DNA from: Gemmataceae bacterium
GTDB lineage: Bacteria; Planctomycetota; Planctomycetia; Gemmatales; Gemmataceae
Direction: 5' to 3'
Assembly (NCBI GenBank): GCA_026419115.1
Contig: JAOAAA010000003.1
Coordinates: 8,879 to 49,723, forward strand
Length of the DNA: 40,845 bases
Below the pieces are notes generated by a model. That model saw nothing but the letters and a program-made list of their open reading frames with translations, was not told the DNA's origin and made no database searches. Numbering within the stretch: position 1 is the stretch's first letter; every line of letters starts with the position of its first letter. The position numbers and the translations under genes were made by a program. This document shows, one piece after another, positions 19,999-28,297 of this stretch.

Positions 19999-21132
19999 TC
20001 ACTCTGGACGGAATTCTAATAACTGACAAGGAATTTTACCATTCCACAAAGGATATTTTGCATGGATGGGCAGCCGAAATTCCTGCCAAGGCGATTCTAA
20101 AGAGGTGAAAACCGCACAACGCCAACCGGCACAGCGTTCGCGAAACACTTGGCCTATCTCTCGATAAAGCTGGGCCACATCGGCGAGTTCTTCGAGGCGT
20201 TCTCCATACGGGGGGTTGATGACAATCAGGCCGGGGGGGCCTTCTGGCGGGTGAAACTGCTGGATGGCTTGGGCACGAAATGGGATCATATGGCCGATCC
20301 CTGCATTGCGGGCATTCACATGAGCAAACTCGGCCACATCGGCACGGAGATCGAAGCCCAAAATGGGGTGAGGCAAATTTTTCAGAACTTGGTTGCGGGC
20401 TTGTTCTCGAATCTCGGCCCATTCCCCAGCATCGAAATCCAGCCAGCCCATAAAACTGAACCATTTGCGTGTCAAGCCTGGGGGACGATTCAACGCGATC
20501 CAAGCACCTTCGATCGCAATCACCCCAGAACCACACATCGGATCGATCAAAGGGCACTCTCCGCGATAGCCCAACTGCAACAAAATCCCTGCCGCAAGTG
20601 CTTCGTTCAGGGGTGCCTTGGTCAAGGCCGGACGATAGCCCCGCTTATGAAGGGAATTCCAACTGGTATCGAGACTGAGAATCGCCTGATTCTGGGCAAT
20701 GTGCAGGTTCAGGCCGATCATAGGGGTTTCCGGATCAACACTGGGGCGAGCCTGACAACGATCCCGAAACTGATCACAAATCGCATCTTTCACTCGTCGC
20801 AAGGCATACAGAGAATGGGTAATGCGAGAATCGCGAACATTGCAGTCCACCGCAAGGGTATGATCGACGGTCATATATTGTTGCCAATCGATACTGCGAA
20901 CCCAATCGTAAAGTTCCTCAGGAGAATGGATTTCCTGTTGCGCAATGGGAACTAATACTCGAATGGCTGTCCGTAACCACAAATTGGCTTTGTACATCAA
21001 AAGCCGATCCCCAACAAACTCACATCCTCCTCGACCTTCCCGAACTTGATCTGCCCCAAGATTCCGGAGTTCAGTGGCTAAAAGTGGTTCCAATCCTCGG
21101 GCGCAAGTCGCAAAGTAAGATCGTGTGGTCAT
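19999..21132 (-). CDS. THUMP-domain 23S rRNA (guanine-N2) methyltransferase, RlmL-like
   Basis: The protein is a SAM-dependent RNA methyltransferase. An N-terminal ferredoxin-like plus THUMP region (~15-165) binds RNA. The Rossmann-type catalytic part follows, with motif I LIDPMCGSGVIAIEGA and motif IV NPPYGER, typical of the enzymes forming m2G on rRNA (E. coli RlmL acts on G2445 of 23S rRNA). At 377 residues it matches the stand-alone RlmL/YpsC type and lacks the RlmK half found in E. coli RlmKL. I chose the ATG at 21132 over a TTG five codons upstream. No strong Shine-Dalgarno is seen. It appears to be transcribed alone. The exact target nucleotide is inferred. Confidence 0.88.
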   Translation of the reverse strand: MTTRSYFATCARGLEPLLATELRNLGADQVREGRGGCEFVGDRLLMYKANLWLRTAIRVLVPIAQQEIHSPEELYDWVRSIDWQQYMTVDHTLAVDCNVRDSRITHSLYALRRVKDAICDQFRDRCQARPSVDPETPMIGLNLHIAQNQAILSLDTSWNSLHKRGYRPALTKAPLNEALAAGILLQLGYRGECPLIDPMCGSGVIAIEGAWIALNRPPGLTRKWFSFMGWLDFDAGEWAEIREQARNQVLKNLPHPILGFDLRADVAEFAHVNARNAGIGHMIPFRAQAIQQFHPPEGPPGLIVINPPYGERLEELADVAQLYREIGQVFRERCAGWRCAVFTSLESPWQEFRLPIHAKYPLWNGKIPCQLLEFRPE

Positions 21133-21449
21133 GAGGTTTTTATACAATTTTCCCTGAGAAGTCAGTTCAAAAAGTTACCTTTTCCAGAGACACGGACCTC
21201 TAACCGTTGTAAGGGGCAGGAAGGGATATTCCCTGATCGGTCCGATTCCTTGAACCGATACTCAATCCGTTGGAGAAAAAGCAAACGCCCCGCATTTATT
21301 TCTCCCTAACAAGTAAAGGGAGCCAATTCAAATGAGATTGCTTGCTTGAGATGCGCCGAGGAGGCCTCCATGGAAAACTGTCGTCAGCATGTATCCTGAG
21401 TAACCCAACACGAATCCTGAATAATCACCGAATCGGATGACAAGAAAAA
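21133..21449. other. Intergenic region, nothing recognised
   Basis: About 317 bases between the sigma-factor stop and the methyltransferase start, both on the minus strand. It must hold the methyltransferase promoter and the sigma-factor transcript end, but I see no hairpin with a U-tract and no clear promoter pair. Confidence 0.5.
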
Positions 21450-21950
21450 CTAGGTTTTGGAATGATCCATTTTCACTTTCAGCCAAGCCTTTGAATATCG
21501 CCACATGCGATTGGCCTGATTCACCGAGATACCCATAACTTCCGCAGTCTCTTCAATGGTCATGCCGGCAAAAAAACGGAGTTCAACTACTTTCGCATGT
21601 TCCGGTTTAACGGCGGCCAATTGTTCGAGGACCTCATTCAAATGAATCAGATTACTTTCGGGTATCGGAGCGACAAAATCGGGGAGATCGACTTTTGGAC
21701 CCAAATCTCGTTTAGCAGCGATTCTGGCCCGTGCCCGATCGACTAAGATGCGTCGCATAGCGGTCGCGGCAGTGCGAAAAAAATGGGTGCGATCGTTCCA
21801 ATTAATTGGGGCCTGTGCAATACGCAACCAAGCCTCGTGCACGAGGGCTGTGGCATCGAGTGTCTGTCCGGGATTTTCTGAAGCGAGTTTGGCCAAAGCT
21901 AAATTACGCAGCTCATCGTACACCAATGGCAAAAGTTCCTCGGGGGTCAT
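21450..21950 (-). CDS. ECF-family RNA polymerase sigma factor (planctomycete Sigma-70_X6 type)
   Basis: This small sigma factor (166 residues) directs RNA polymerase to a specific promoter set. Sigma region 2 spans ~5-80 (PLVYDELRNLALAKLA, ATALVHEAWLRI, FRTAATAMRRILVDRAR). Region 4 spans ~105-160 with the helix-turn-helix FAGMTIEETAEVMGISVNQANRMW. The motifs DATALVHEAWLR and AxAMRRILVDRAR mark the ECF group abundant in planctomycetes and often encoded beside Ser/Thr kinases. AGGAG lies five bases before the ATG. The gene is 61 bp downstream of the small protein at 22012-22389 on the same strand. No anti-sigma factor of the zinc or membrane type is adjacent. Confidence 0.93.
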   Translation of the reverse strand: MTPEELLPLVYDELRNLALAKLASENPGQTLDATALVHEAWLRIAQAPINWNDRTHFFRTAATAMRRILVDRARARIAAKRDLGPKVDLPDFVAPIPESNLIHLNEVLEQLAAVKPEHAKVVELRFFAGMTIEETAEVMGISVNQANRMWRYSKAWLKVKMDHSKT

Positions 21951-22011
21951 GGTTTCTCCTCAGAGATGGGGAACAACCTGTTTCCGTTCTGGGGTGGGTT
22001 TTATCTCAAAT

Positions 22012-22389
22012 TCATTTATCTGTGTTCTGGGGTACGTTCGGTTTCAAATTTATATTTTCAAGCGATTCCTCTTCTATTATTGATTGACTTAGGGGATTAA
22101 TTATGCGGATGGAACGATCTCGAAGTTGTCCCAGTGTTTCTTCGATGATCTTTTTCAGCAACCCCTCCGGACCCATTGGATCATCGGGAGGGGGACCTAT
22201 TGTGCGAAATAAGTATGACTCAGGCAAACTTTCCACGATGGTTAAGATCGACTGATTCGCCGTATCAGCTACTAGCAATGCCTCTAACTGTTGCCGCAAA
22301 ACCGGATCGGGACACTCGTGATCTAGGAAGGATGCCCGTTCTTCTTCAGGTAATTCCAAAACTTGTTCAAAAAGGATTTCTTCGTTCAT
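22012..22389 (-). CDS. Small protein resembling the N-terminal leader of ECF-linked Ser/Thr kinases
   Basis: The 125-residue protein begins MNEEILFEQVLELPEEERASFLDHEC, then VLRQQLEALLVAD. This matches, from my knowledge of the family, the ~60-residue segment before the kinase domain in many planctomycete Ser/Thr kinases (E-x-L-x-L-P-x-E-E-R-x-x-F-L-D-x-x-C). No kinase motif (GxGxxG, HRD, DFG) follows; the rest is short and acidic, ending NVPQNTDK. It starts with a GGAG Shine-Dalgarno and lies 61 bp upstream of the sigma-factor gene, so the two are likely co-transcribed. It may bind or restrain the sigma factor, or it may be a remnant of a kinase gene. Function is inferred. Confidence 0.7.
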   Translation of the reverse strand: MNEEILFEQVLELPEEERASFLDHECPDPVLRQQLEALLVADTANQSILTIVESLPESYLFRTIGPPPDDPMGPEGLLKKIIEETLGQLRDRSIRIINPLSQSIIEEESLENINLKPNVPQNTDK

Positions 22390-22568
22390 TATTGATGACT
22401 CCTCTTCCTAATAGCGAGATTTTTCACCAAAATGAGTCGGAATTCTCCAAAAATTTACAAATTATGGGTAGGGGTTCGGGGTATGCGTCCCTCAGAAAAA
22501 ATTCATCTCGGAACGCTTAGTGTTTCCCCTAGACAAATCTGAAAAGTCTGAGATAATAACACTTTGAA

Positions 22569-23813
22569 ATGCTAACTGAATCACACCCTAAATCTACCCG
22601 ATTTTCCGACCTCAATCTCATCCCACCGCTGTTACAAGCACTCCATCATGCGGGATATCAAACCGCCACCCCTATCCAAAGCCAAGCCATTCCGATCGTC
22701 ATGCAAGGCAAAGATTTGATTGGCCAAGCTCAAACCGGAACAGGGAAAACAGCGGCCTTCTTACTCCCTTTTATGAATGCTTGGCGTGGTGGGAATTTAC
22801 GCTTCCCCCAAGGATTGGTCCTGCTGCCGACCCGTGAATTGGCTGCCCAAGTCAAGGTCGAAGCCGATCGTCTCGCCCCGAGCAAGTTCTTCCGTACCAC
22901 GGTGGTGTATGGGGGGCGTGAAATTCGCAAGGACATTCGAGAACTTAACCAAGGATGCTCCTTGCTGGTCGGTACTCCGGGGCGTGTCAACGATCTCATT
23001 CAACGCCAAGCATTGAACTTGAGTCGAATCCGATACGTTGTTCTCGATGAGGCCGATCGCATGCTCGATATTGGCTTTCGTCCCCAAATCGATCGCATTA
23101 TGCGGAGCGTGCCACAAAATCGACAAACGCTATTAATGTCGGCCACTCTTCCCTCGGCGGTGATGCGTCTGGTAAATAAATATCTGGTGAGTCCCGTTCA
23201 TGTGAATGTCTCACCTCCCGTTCTGACCGTGGATAAGATTGACCAGCGATACATTACCGTGGATGAAGACCGAAAATTTTCTCTCCTGATCGAAGTGCTC
23301 AAAAGAGAAAAATTGCAACAAACGATCATTTTTGTTGAAAGGAAACGGACGGCAGACCAACTCAGCCAGCAAGTCCGTCGATTTTATCCCGAATCGGCTG
23401 CGATCCACGGCGATATTGAACAACGTCATCGGGATCAGATTATGCAAGCCTTTCGGGATTCCCAGATTCTGATTCTGATTGCCACCGATGTGATGAGCCG
23501 CGGGATCGATGTCTCGGGCGTTTCGCATATCATCAATTTCGATATGCCCAACGATATTGAAAATTATGTTCATCGAATCGGGCGAACGGGTCGCATGGGG
23601 AGAGAGGGGATCGCTATTTCGTTTGTTACTCCCCAACAAGGGCAAGTTCTCACCGATATTGAAATGATGATCAATCGACAAATTCCCCAACATCGCATCG
23701 AAGGATTCGAGGCCTTTCGTCCGAAAGTGACCACACCTGCACAACAAACGGCCACTCAACCTACGGTACCTGTTTTCGGCAGACCCACCAAGAAATACTC
23801 GAATCGATTGTAA
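22569..23813 (+). CDS. DEAD-box ATP-dependent RNA helicase (RhlE-like)
   Basis: The enzyme unwinds RNA duplexes with ATP, in processes such as ribosome assembly or RNA turnover. All core motifs are present: the Q motif (Phe12 and TPIQSQAIP), motif I AQTGTGKT (54-61), Ia PTRELAAQ, Ib TPGR, II DEAD (160-163), III SAT, IV IIFVE, V ATDVMSRGIDV and VI HRIGRTGR. The C-terminal tail after the helicase core is short (~40 residues) and ends KKYSNRL. At 414 residues it is a minimal RhlE-type protein without DbpA- or CsdA-type RNA-binding extensions. It is divergent from the sigma-factor operon across a ~180-bp gap. The last codons and stop are repeated 72 bp downstream. The specific RNA substrate cannot be told from sequence. 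Confidence 0.95.
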   Translation: MLTESHPKSTRFSDLNLIPPLLQALHHAGYQTATPIQSQAIPIVMQGKDLIGQAQTGTGKTAAFLLPFMNAWRGGNLRFPQGLVLLPTRELAAQVKVEADRLAPSKFFRTTVVYGGREIRKDIRELNQGCSLLVGTPGRVNDLIQRQALNLSRIRYVVLDEADRMLDIGFRPQIDRIMRSVPQNRQTLLMSATLPSAVMRLVNKYLVSPVHVNVSPPVLTVDKIDQRYITVDEDRKFSLLIEVLKREKLQQTIIFVERKRTADQLSQQVRRFYPESAAIHGDIEQRHRDQIMQAFRDSQILILIATDVMSRGIDVSGVSHIINFDMPNDIENYVHRIGRTGRMGREGIAISFVTPQQGQVLTDIEMMINRQIPQHRIEGFEAFRPKVTTPAQQTATQPTVPVFGRPTKKYSNRL

Positions 23814-23886
23814 GATAATTACCCAACTCGTTTATTGCCTGTCACTGCACGCAGCCTCACCAATCAATACTCGAATCGATTGTAAG
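23786..23886. repeat. 29-bp direct repeat duplicating the 3' end of the helicase gene
   Basis: Copies at 23786-23814 and 23858-23886 match at 27 of 29 positions; the inner 21 bp, beginning AATACTCGAATC, are identical. The first copy contains the last codons and the stop of the helicase; the second is non-coding. The offset is 72 bp. Confidence 0.9.
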
Positions 23887-23974
23887 CCTCACTCCAAATG
23901 ACGGACCGCTTCACCTCAATAGGAGTTTCATATAATCTAGGACAAGTCATAATATCCGAAATTAGTCTCAGGGA

Positions 23975-24628
23975 ATGGTTGTGCAAGCTAGCTCTCTACC
24001 GGAACCCCAACGACAAGCCGACCTAGCTCGATTATCTCTGACAAAATTAAATGTCGAAGAGAAGATAAGCCTCATCGAGTTCTTTCAAAAAACCTCGGTT
24101 GTTTGTGCCGATTTTTTGAACGTCGAACGGGTCGGGATATGGCTTTTGGTCAACGAAGGGAAAGCCCTTCGATGTGTCGAACTTTTCGAGAAATCTAAGA
24201 GAAATCATATCGTCGGTCCAACCTTAATCGTTTCGGACTATCCCAGTTATTTTTCTTCCATCTCGCAGCGGAAAACCCTACCTATTGAATCGGTGGAAAC
24301 GGACCCACGAACCCAAGAACTTTTGGAGGGGTACCTCCGTCCTCTCAAAATTTCGTCGATGTTAGATGGCCCGATCTTTATTAATGGGGAACTCGTCGGG
24401 ATTATCTGTCACGAACATACGGGACCGGTTCGGGAATGGTCTACCGAAGAACGCGATTTCGTTGGTTCCATTGCTGACATTATTGCCTTAAAAAAATTCG
24501 AGCCGCCGAGATGGGCGAAGTTCGCATCGCTTTACGAACTCAGGAATCCCAACTGGCCGAGTACCGTCGGATGGATGCCATCACCCAAATGGCGGCAGGG
24601 GTGGCCCATGATTTCAAGAATATCCTGA
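23975..24628 (+). CDS. GAF sensor part of a histidine kinase, frame broken at an A7 run
   Basis: Residues ~25-170 form a GAF-like sensor domain (FFQKTSVVCADFLNVERVGIWL, LVGIICHEH, WSTEERDFVGSIADIIAL), probably cytosolic and ligand- or redox-sensing. The true product diverges after ALKK at ~24496. From there this frame gives an unrelated Trp/Pro-rich tail ending at 24628. A shift of -1 at the A7 run (24490-24496) joins it seamlessly to the kinase frame (LKK-IRAAEMGEVRIALRTQES...). Sensor and kinase therefore belong to one protein of about 430 residues. The break may be programmed slippage, a real mutation or a homopolymer sequencing error. Confidence 0.8.
   Translation: MVVQASSLPEPQRQADLARLSLTKLNVEEKISLIEFFQKTSVVCADFLNVERVGIWLLVNEGKALRCVELFEKSKRNHIVGPTLIVSDYPSYFSSISQRKTLPIESVETDPRTQELLEGYLRPLKISSMLDGPIFINGELVGIICHEHTGPVREWSTEERDFVGSIADIIALKKFEPPRWAKFASLYELRNPNWPSTVGWMPSPKWRQGWPMISRIS
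24490..24496 (+). other. A7 slippery run joining the GAF and histidine kinase frames
   Basis: TTA-AAA-AAA contains the heptamer A_AAA_AAA in the phase needed for -1 ribosomal slippage. After a -1 shift the frame reads ATT CGA GCC GCC GAG ATG into the kinase. Only a weak four-pair hairpin (24515-24525) lies downstream, and no stimulatory Shine-Dalgarno was seen upstream. Confidence 0.6.
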
Positions 24629-25263
24629 ACGTAATCCTTGGCTCGGCTGAGTTGATCTCTTTTACGGAAGGTCTACCCGATTCCGTTCAAGCAATGATCA
24701 AGGATATTATCACGGCCACAAACAAGGGAGCGACCTTAGCTCAGGAACTCATGGAGTTTGCTCGCCCCTCGCCCCATTCCACACGGGTTCTCAATGTAGC
24801 CCAGACGATCCAAAATCAACTCACTGTCTTGCAATCCTCCGTGGGGCCGAATCATCAGGTTCAGCTAGATTTACTCTCGCGGACTGGCTCGGTCTTCATC
24901 TCGAGCACTCAACTCGAACGGATGATGCTCAACCTTGTGGTGAACGCTCGGGATGCCATGCCCCAAGGGGGGACTATTTTCATCACGGTGGATTCCGTTA
25001 TCACCAAGGATCACGATAATCGGGAAGGGCCATTTATCGAAATTGTTGTTCGAGATACAGGTACGGGAATCGACCCCAGTCACCTAGAAAAAATCTTTGA
25101 TCCCTTTTTCACGACCAAAGCCAAGGGATTAGGTACCGGATTGGGGTTGGCCGTCATCAATCAAATTGTCAATTCGGCCGGCGGGTTTATCCGAGTTCAA
25201 TCGGAACTTGGCCAAGGAACCACATTCCGAATTTATCTGCCGAGAATTTCTTCTCATGGTTAA
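24511..25263 (+). CDS. Histidine kinase catalytic part (HisKA plus HATPase) of the split GAF kinase
   Basis: This is the transmitter of a two-component sensor kinase. The H-box AAGVAHDFKNILNVILG carries the phospho-accepting His33 of this frame. The N-box LNLVVNARDAM (Asn145), G1 DTGTGI (182-187), F-box FDPFFTTK and G2 GLGTGLGLAVINQIV form the ATP-binding fold. The HDFKN motif places it in the NtrB-like class that resembles PAS/GAF cytosolic kinases. The ATG at 24511 may be only an internal methionine, because the frame continues upstream into the GAF region after a -1 shift. No response regulator gene is adjacent, so the partner is unknown. Confidence 0.85.
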   Translation: MGEVRIALRTQESQLAEYRRMDAITQMAAGVAHDFKNILNVILGSAELISFTEGLPDSVQAMIKDIITATNKGATLAQELMEFARPSPHSTRVLNVAQTIQNQLTVLQSSVGPNHQVQLDLLSRTGSVFISSTQLERMMLNLVVNARDAMPQGGTIFITVDSVITKDHDNREGPFIEIVVRDTGTGIDPSHLEKIFDPFFTTKAKGLGTGLGLAVINQIVNSAGGFIRVQSELGQGTTFRIYLPRISSHG

Positions 25264-25314
25264 TACGGGATCGGTTGTATTTCCCTGAGAAGAATTGGGC
25301 CGAACAGGAGAACA

Positions 25315-25737
25315 CTATTTACTATTCAAAATGATCCCCGTAACGGCCAAGATGATCAAAACAAGGTGCCCCAGTGTAACGAGTCCGCCGAGCACAATCC
25401 CTGCGATCGCATGTCCGGTCCCTCTCACTTTCGGGTTTTTCGATTTCGCCTTCAGGCCCAAAAAACCGAGAATGGCAGCGATGGGACCTAAAATCAGACC
25501 TAAACCGGGAATTAGGCTGAAAACCCCACAATAGTAGGCCATCAGGGCCTTTGGATTTTTGTAAGGAATCACTCCACCGGTCGCATCGGATTCGGATCGT
25601 GCAGAGCGGGGTTCGTCCTCATAATCCTCCTCTTCTTGGCGCCGGCGGGCTCGGGGACGCTCGTCTTCGTCATCATCACGAGGAGGAGGAAGTTTTGGGG
25701 GACGGGGGCGATCGTCATCAGAATCATTACGAGGCAT
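25315..25737 (-). CDS. DUF4190 small membrane protein with charged N-terminal tail
   Basis: The 140-residue protein has a highly charged, Pro/Arg/Asp-rich N-terminal tail (1-55) that is probably disordered. The DUF4190 module follows: NPKALMAYYCGVFSLIPGLGLILGPIAAILGFLGL (helix 1), the basic loop KAKSKNPKVRGTGHAI, and AGIVLGGLVTLGHLVLIILAVTGIIL (helix 2). The family is of unknown function and common in Gemmataceae. It lies 22 bp downstream of the DUF1501 gene on the same strand, with a GAGG Shine-Dalgarno in the gap, so the two are probably co-transcribed. It converges with the histidine kinase gene. Confidence 0.85.
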   Translation of the reverse strand: MPRNDSDDDRPRPPKLPPPRDDDEDERPRARRRQEEEDYEDEPRSARSESDATGGVIPYKNPKALMAYYCGVFSLIPGLGLILGPIAAILGFLGLKAKSKNPKVRGTGHAIAGIVLGGLVTLGHLVLIILAVTGIILNSK

Positions 25738-25759
25738 TCGGAGAACCTCAAAAAGAAGG

Positions 25760-27130
25760 TTAGAATAACTCCTTTATAGGTGAAGCGCCAAAATCGGCTA
25801 TAGGAATCGGGCGGCCTTGCGGGCCGGGTAGTTCCCGATGGGGATCAAGGCCAAGGGCTTTGAATAAAGTGGCGGCCACTTCGGCGGGGGTGATCGGCTT
25901 CGTTTTCGGAGCATACCCCAGCTCATCCGATTCACCCACGATACGCCCACCTTGGATTGGCCCCCCCCCCATGATGATTGTCCATACTCCCGGATGATGA
26001 TCCCGCCCCCCTGCAGGGTTAACCTTCGGAGTTCGGCCAAATTCTCCCATCGCACAAACGATCGTTTTTTCGTACAAACCTCGATCTTTCAGGTCTTCCA
26101 GTAAAGCCGTGTACGCACTGTCAAAGGCCGGCGCCACCAAACGGGCCATCTCCTGAATATCGGTAAAGGGCCGACTGCCATGAATATCCCACGTAATTTC
26201 GTCGAAGACCGTCTCGAACATGTTGACCGTAACAAACCGCACGCCCGCTTCGATCAATCGCCGTGCCATCAAGCAGCATTGCCCAAAACGATTGCGTCCA
26301 TAACGATCCTTGTTTGCTGCCGACTCTTTTTCCAAAGCAAAGGCTTCGCGAGCTTTCGGACTGGACATTAAGCGATAGGCCAAGTTGAAACTATCGTCGA
26401 GCTGTTTTGCGGCCGCATTGTTCTCGAATTTCTCCAAAGCACCATCGACCGCCTCACGCAGCTTCTGCCGCCGCTCCGCACGAATGGCCGAGAGATATTC
26501 GGGGGGAAGCAGATCGGGAACTTTGAAATCGGGTGCGGAAGGATCGGCATTGAGCACAAACGGATCGTAAGTCTTGCCGAGATACCCTGCAGTTTGACCG
26601 TGTGGCAAATTGCCGCCCGTGCGCCCCATGGGACGGGGCAACAACACATGAGCAGGCAATTCTCCACGTCCCCCTTTCTCGTAACCTAACACGCAGCCAA
26701 TGTGGGGATGCTCGACTCCACCGGTGAAAAGTCGGCCCGTTTGCATCATCTGGTGACCGGTATCATGCACTGCCGTGGCCGTATGATAGACCGAACGAAC
26801 AAGCGAGTACTTGTCCGCATGTTTGGCCATCTTGGGAAAAATTTCCGAAATTTGTATCCCGTTGACATTGGTCTTAATCGGTTGGAAAGGCCCCCGAATT
26901 TCTGCAGGAGCATCGGGCTTGAGGTCCCAAGTATCGAGGTGGCTGGGGCCTCCGAGCAGAAACAGCATGATGCAGTTGATGTCTTTATCTGCTGCGCCCG
27001 AGGCTTCTTTCGCTCGGAGGAAACTCGGTAGGGAAAGCCCCAAGGTCGAAATGGCTCCCGCATGTAAAAAATCCCGTCGGGAAGGCCCCGAGCATAACCG
27101 AGCCGGTGCAGAAGTATCAAGACGAATCAT
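25760..27130 (-). CDS. DUF1501 domain protein, Tat-exported
   Basis: The protein belongs to the sulfatase-like, alkaline-phosphatase-fold DUF1501 family, which is very numerous in planctomycetes and of unproven function. The N-terminus has a Tat signal SRRDFLHAGAISTLGLSLPSFL (twin Arg18-Arg19). Family motifs are MLFLLGGPSHLDTWDLKPDAP, the SVYH-ATAVHDTGHQMM segment, RFVTVNM, AMGEFGRTPKVNPAGGRDHHPG and GGPIQGGRIVGESDELGYAP. Length (456) is normal. It is usually paired with a DUF1549/DUF1553 protein; here that partner is 2 kb away and divergent (29097-31811). A G10 run (plus 25961-25970) encodes Met-Gly-Gly-Gly-Pro in a conserved motif, a natural frameshift hotspot. Confidence 0.93.
   Translation of the reverse strand: MIRLDTSAPARLCSGPSRRDFLHAGAISTLGLSLPSFLRAKEASGAADKDINCIMLFLLGGPSHLDTWDLKPDAPAEIRGPFQPIKTNVNGIQISEIFPKMAKHADKYSLVRSVYHTATAVHDTGHQMMQTGRLFTGGVEHPHIGCVLGYEKGGRGELPAHVLLPRPMGRTGGNLPHGQTAGYLGKTYDPFVLNADPSAPDFKVPDLLPPEYLSAIRAERRQKLREAVDGALEKFENNAAAKQLDDSFNLAYRLMSSPKAREAFALEKESAANKDRYGRNRFGQCCLMARRLIEAGVRFVTVNMFETVFDEITWDIHGSRPFTDIQEMARLVAPAFDSAYTALLEDLKDRGLYEKTIVCAMGEFGRTPKVNPAGGRDHHPGVWTIIMGGGPIQGGRIVGESDELGYAPKTKPITPAEVAATLFKALGLDPHRELPGPQGRPIPIADFGASPIKELF
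25961..25970. repeat. C10/G10 homopolymer inside the DUF1501 gene
   Basis: Ten C on the plus strand encode Gly-Gly-Gly of the conserved MGGGPIQGG motif. The run is fixed in frame here; loss or gain of a base would truncate the protein near its C-terminus. Confidence 0.95.
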
Positions 27131-27311
27131 AATAATCGATCCGGTAAGGAAGAGTCAGTATTAATAGCTTAACCATTACGGTTAGTCATGTCAACAAGCC
27201 GACTGGGTGAGAACACCTCGGAATCAATCGAGGCAACGAAGAAATTCATCTAGGCTCGATTTCTCCCAGAAACAAATAGAATTGTCAGAGTGTCACGAAA
27301 CCAATCTAGGA

Positions 27312-27362
27312 GGTTGATTGGGCTTAAGTACGAATTGAATCCCTGTGGTTGATTGGGCTTAA
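27312..27362. repeat. 16-bp direct repeat overlapping the pseudopilin stop codon
   Basis: GGTTGATTGGGCTTAA is present at 27312-27327 and 27347-27362. The second copy contains the stop codon (27359-27361) of the DUF1559 gene; the first lies 35 bp downstream of it in the direction of transcription. Confidence 0.9.
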
Positions 27363-28297
27363 TCGTCGAGTATTTCGCCACCATCTGGGGTAACAGAGGC
27401 CCAAAAGATAAATGGGTCCACCTGACGTCTCATAGTTCGCACACTGCCATCAAAATAGGACACTAACATTCCTCCGAGATGAGGAGTCTGGGGAATCCGC
27501 GGGTCACAATCTTTCAAACGCGGTCGAAGTTGAAAAGTCAGATTCGGATCGGAACCCCGAGTCCGTGGTGGATAACCTGTTGTGATTGGGTATATATCCT
27601 TTGTTGTCGTCGTAATAATCAATGCACCAATATCACGAATACCATCTAGTTTTGCTAATTCTGCATCATTATGAGCAAATGTTGCAGGTCGAATCCACCC
27701 ATAATGGGATTCATACATGCACCAAATTTCAAACCAAGTTCTTGTGAAATTGTATTGACCACAACGAGAATAATGTTCTGCGAATGAAATGGTTTGAGAT
27801 AATCCATCCGAGAAAGAATAATTCAGGGATTTTCTGGGCATACGAAATCCATAATAATTTGCAGCATAACTTGAATTATAATGAAATTCTTGATTCATCA
27901 ATTTTTTATCCTGAGTTGGATCAGCTGGACTGATAAAAAATTTGTTCGATGAAATATAATTCTTTGAATCAAATCGTAAATTGATTATACTATTAACGTA
28001 ATTTGGTGCAAATTCATCCGTTAAAACATTAAATAAGTAATGCTGCATCTCTTCTATTCTGAACGCCATAGCATCGGTAGTGGGTAATATGCCATCATTA
28101 GAAGCAGCATAATTGTGAACAGCTAAATTGATTTGTTTGAGATTGTTGGTACTCGATAGCCGATTCGCAGCATCTCGAACTTGTTGGACCGCAGGTAAAA
28201 TCAATCCAACGAGGGTAAAAATGATCGCGACGACAACGAGTAATTCAATCAGCGTAAAAGCTTTTTGGAAAGGTGAGAAGGCATCCTTGCGAATCAT
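27359..28297 (-). CDS. DUF1559-type prepilin-like protein, divergent
   Basis: The N-terminus is a prepilin signal ([24 protein letters not shown]) followed by [37 protein letters not shown], the standard DUF1559 start. The central region is unusually A+T-rich and Asn/Tyr-rich compared with neighbours. The family motif HPGGxxxxxxDGSVR appears as [16 protein letters not shown] near the C-terminus, so the His-Pro order is changed. Length is 312 residues. Its ATG overlaps the TGA of the upstream secreted-protein gene (ATGA, 28294-28297), and AAGGAG stands before it, indicating translational coupling. A role in a type II/IV pseudopilin-like assembly or at the cell surface is inferred; the biochemical function is unknown. 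Confidence 0.88.
   Translation of the reverse strand: MIRKDAFSPFQKAFTLIELLVVVAIIFTLVGLILPAVQQVRDAANRLSSTNNLKQINLAVHNYAASNDGILPTTDAMAFRIEEMQHYLFNVLTDEFAPNYVNSIINLRFDSKNYISSNKFFISPADPTQDKKLMNQEFHYNSSYAANYYGFRMPRKSLNYSFSDGLSQTISFAEHYSRCGQYNFTRTWFEIWCMYESHYGWIRPATFAHNDAELAKLDGIRDIGALIITTTTKDIYPITTGYPPRTRGSDPNLTFQLRPRLKDCDPRIPQTPHLGGMLVSYFDGSVRTMRRQVDPFIFWASVTPDGGEILDD

Noticed and set aside
25248-25294. TTCTTCTCA/TGAGAAGAA inverted repeat as a terminator between the kinase and DUF4190 genes
   Set aside because: The 29-base loop and lack of a U-tract on either side make an intrinsic terminator unlikely.
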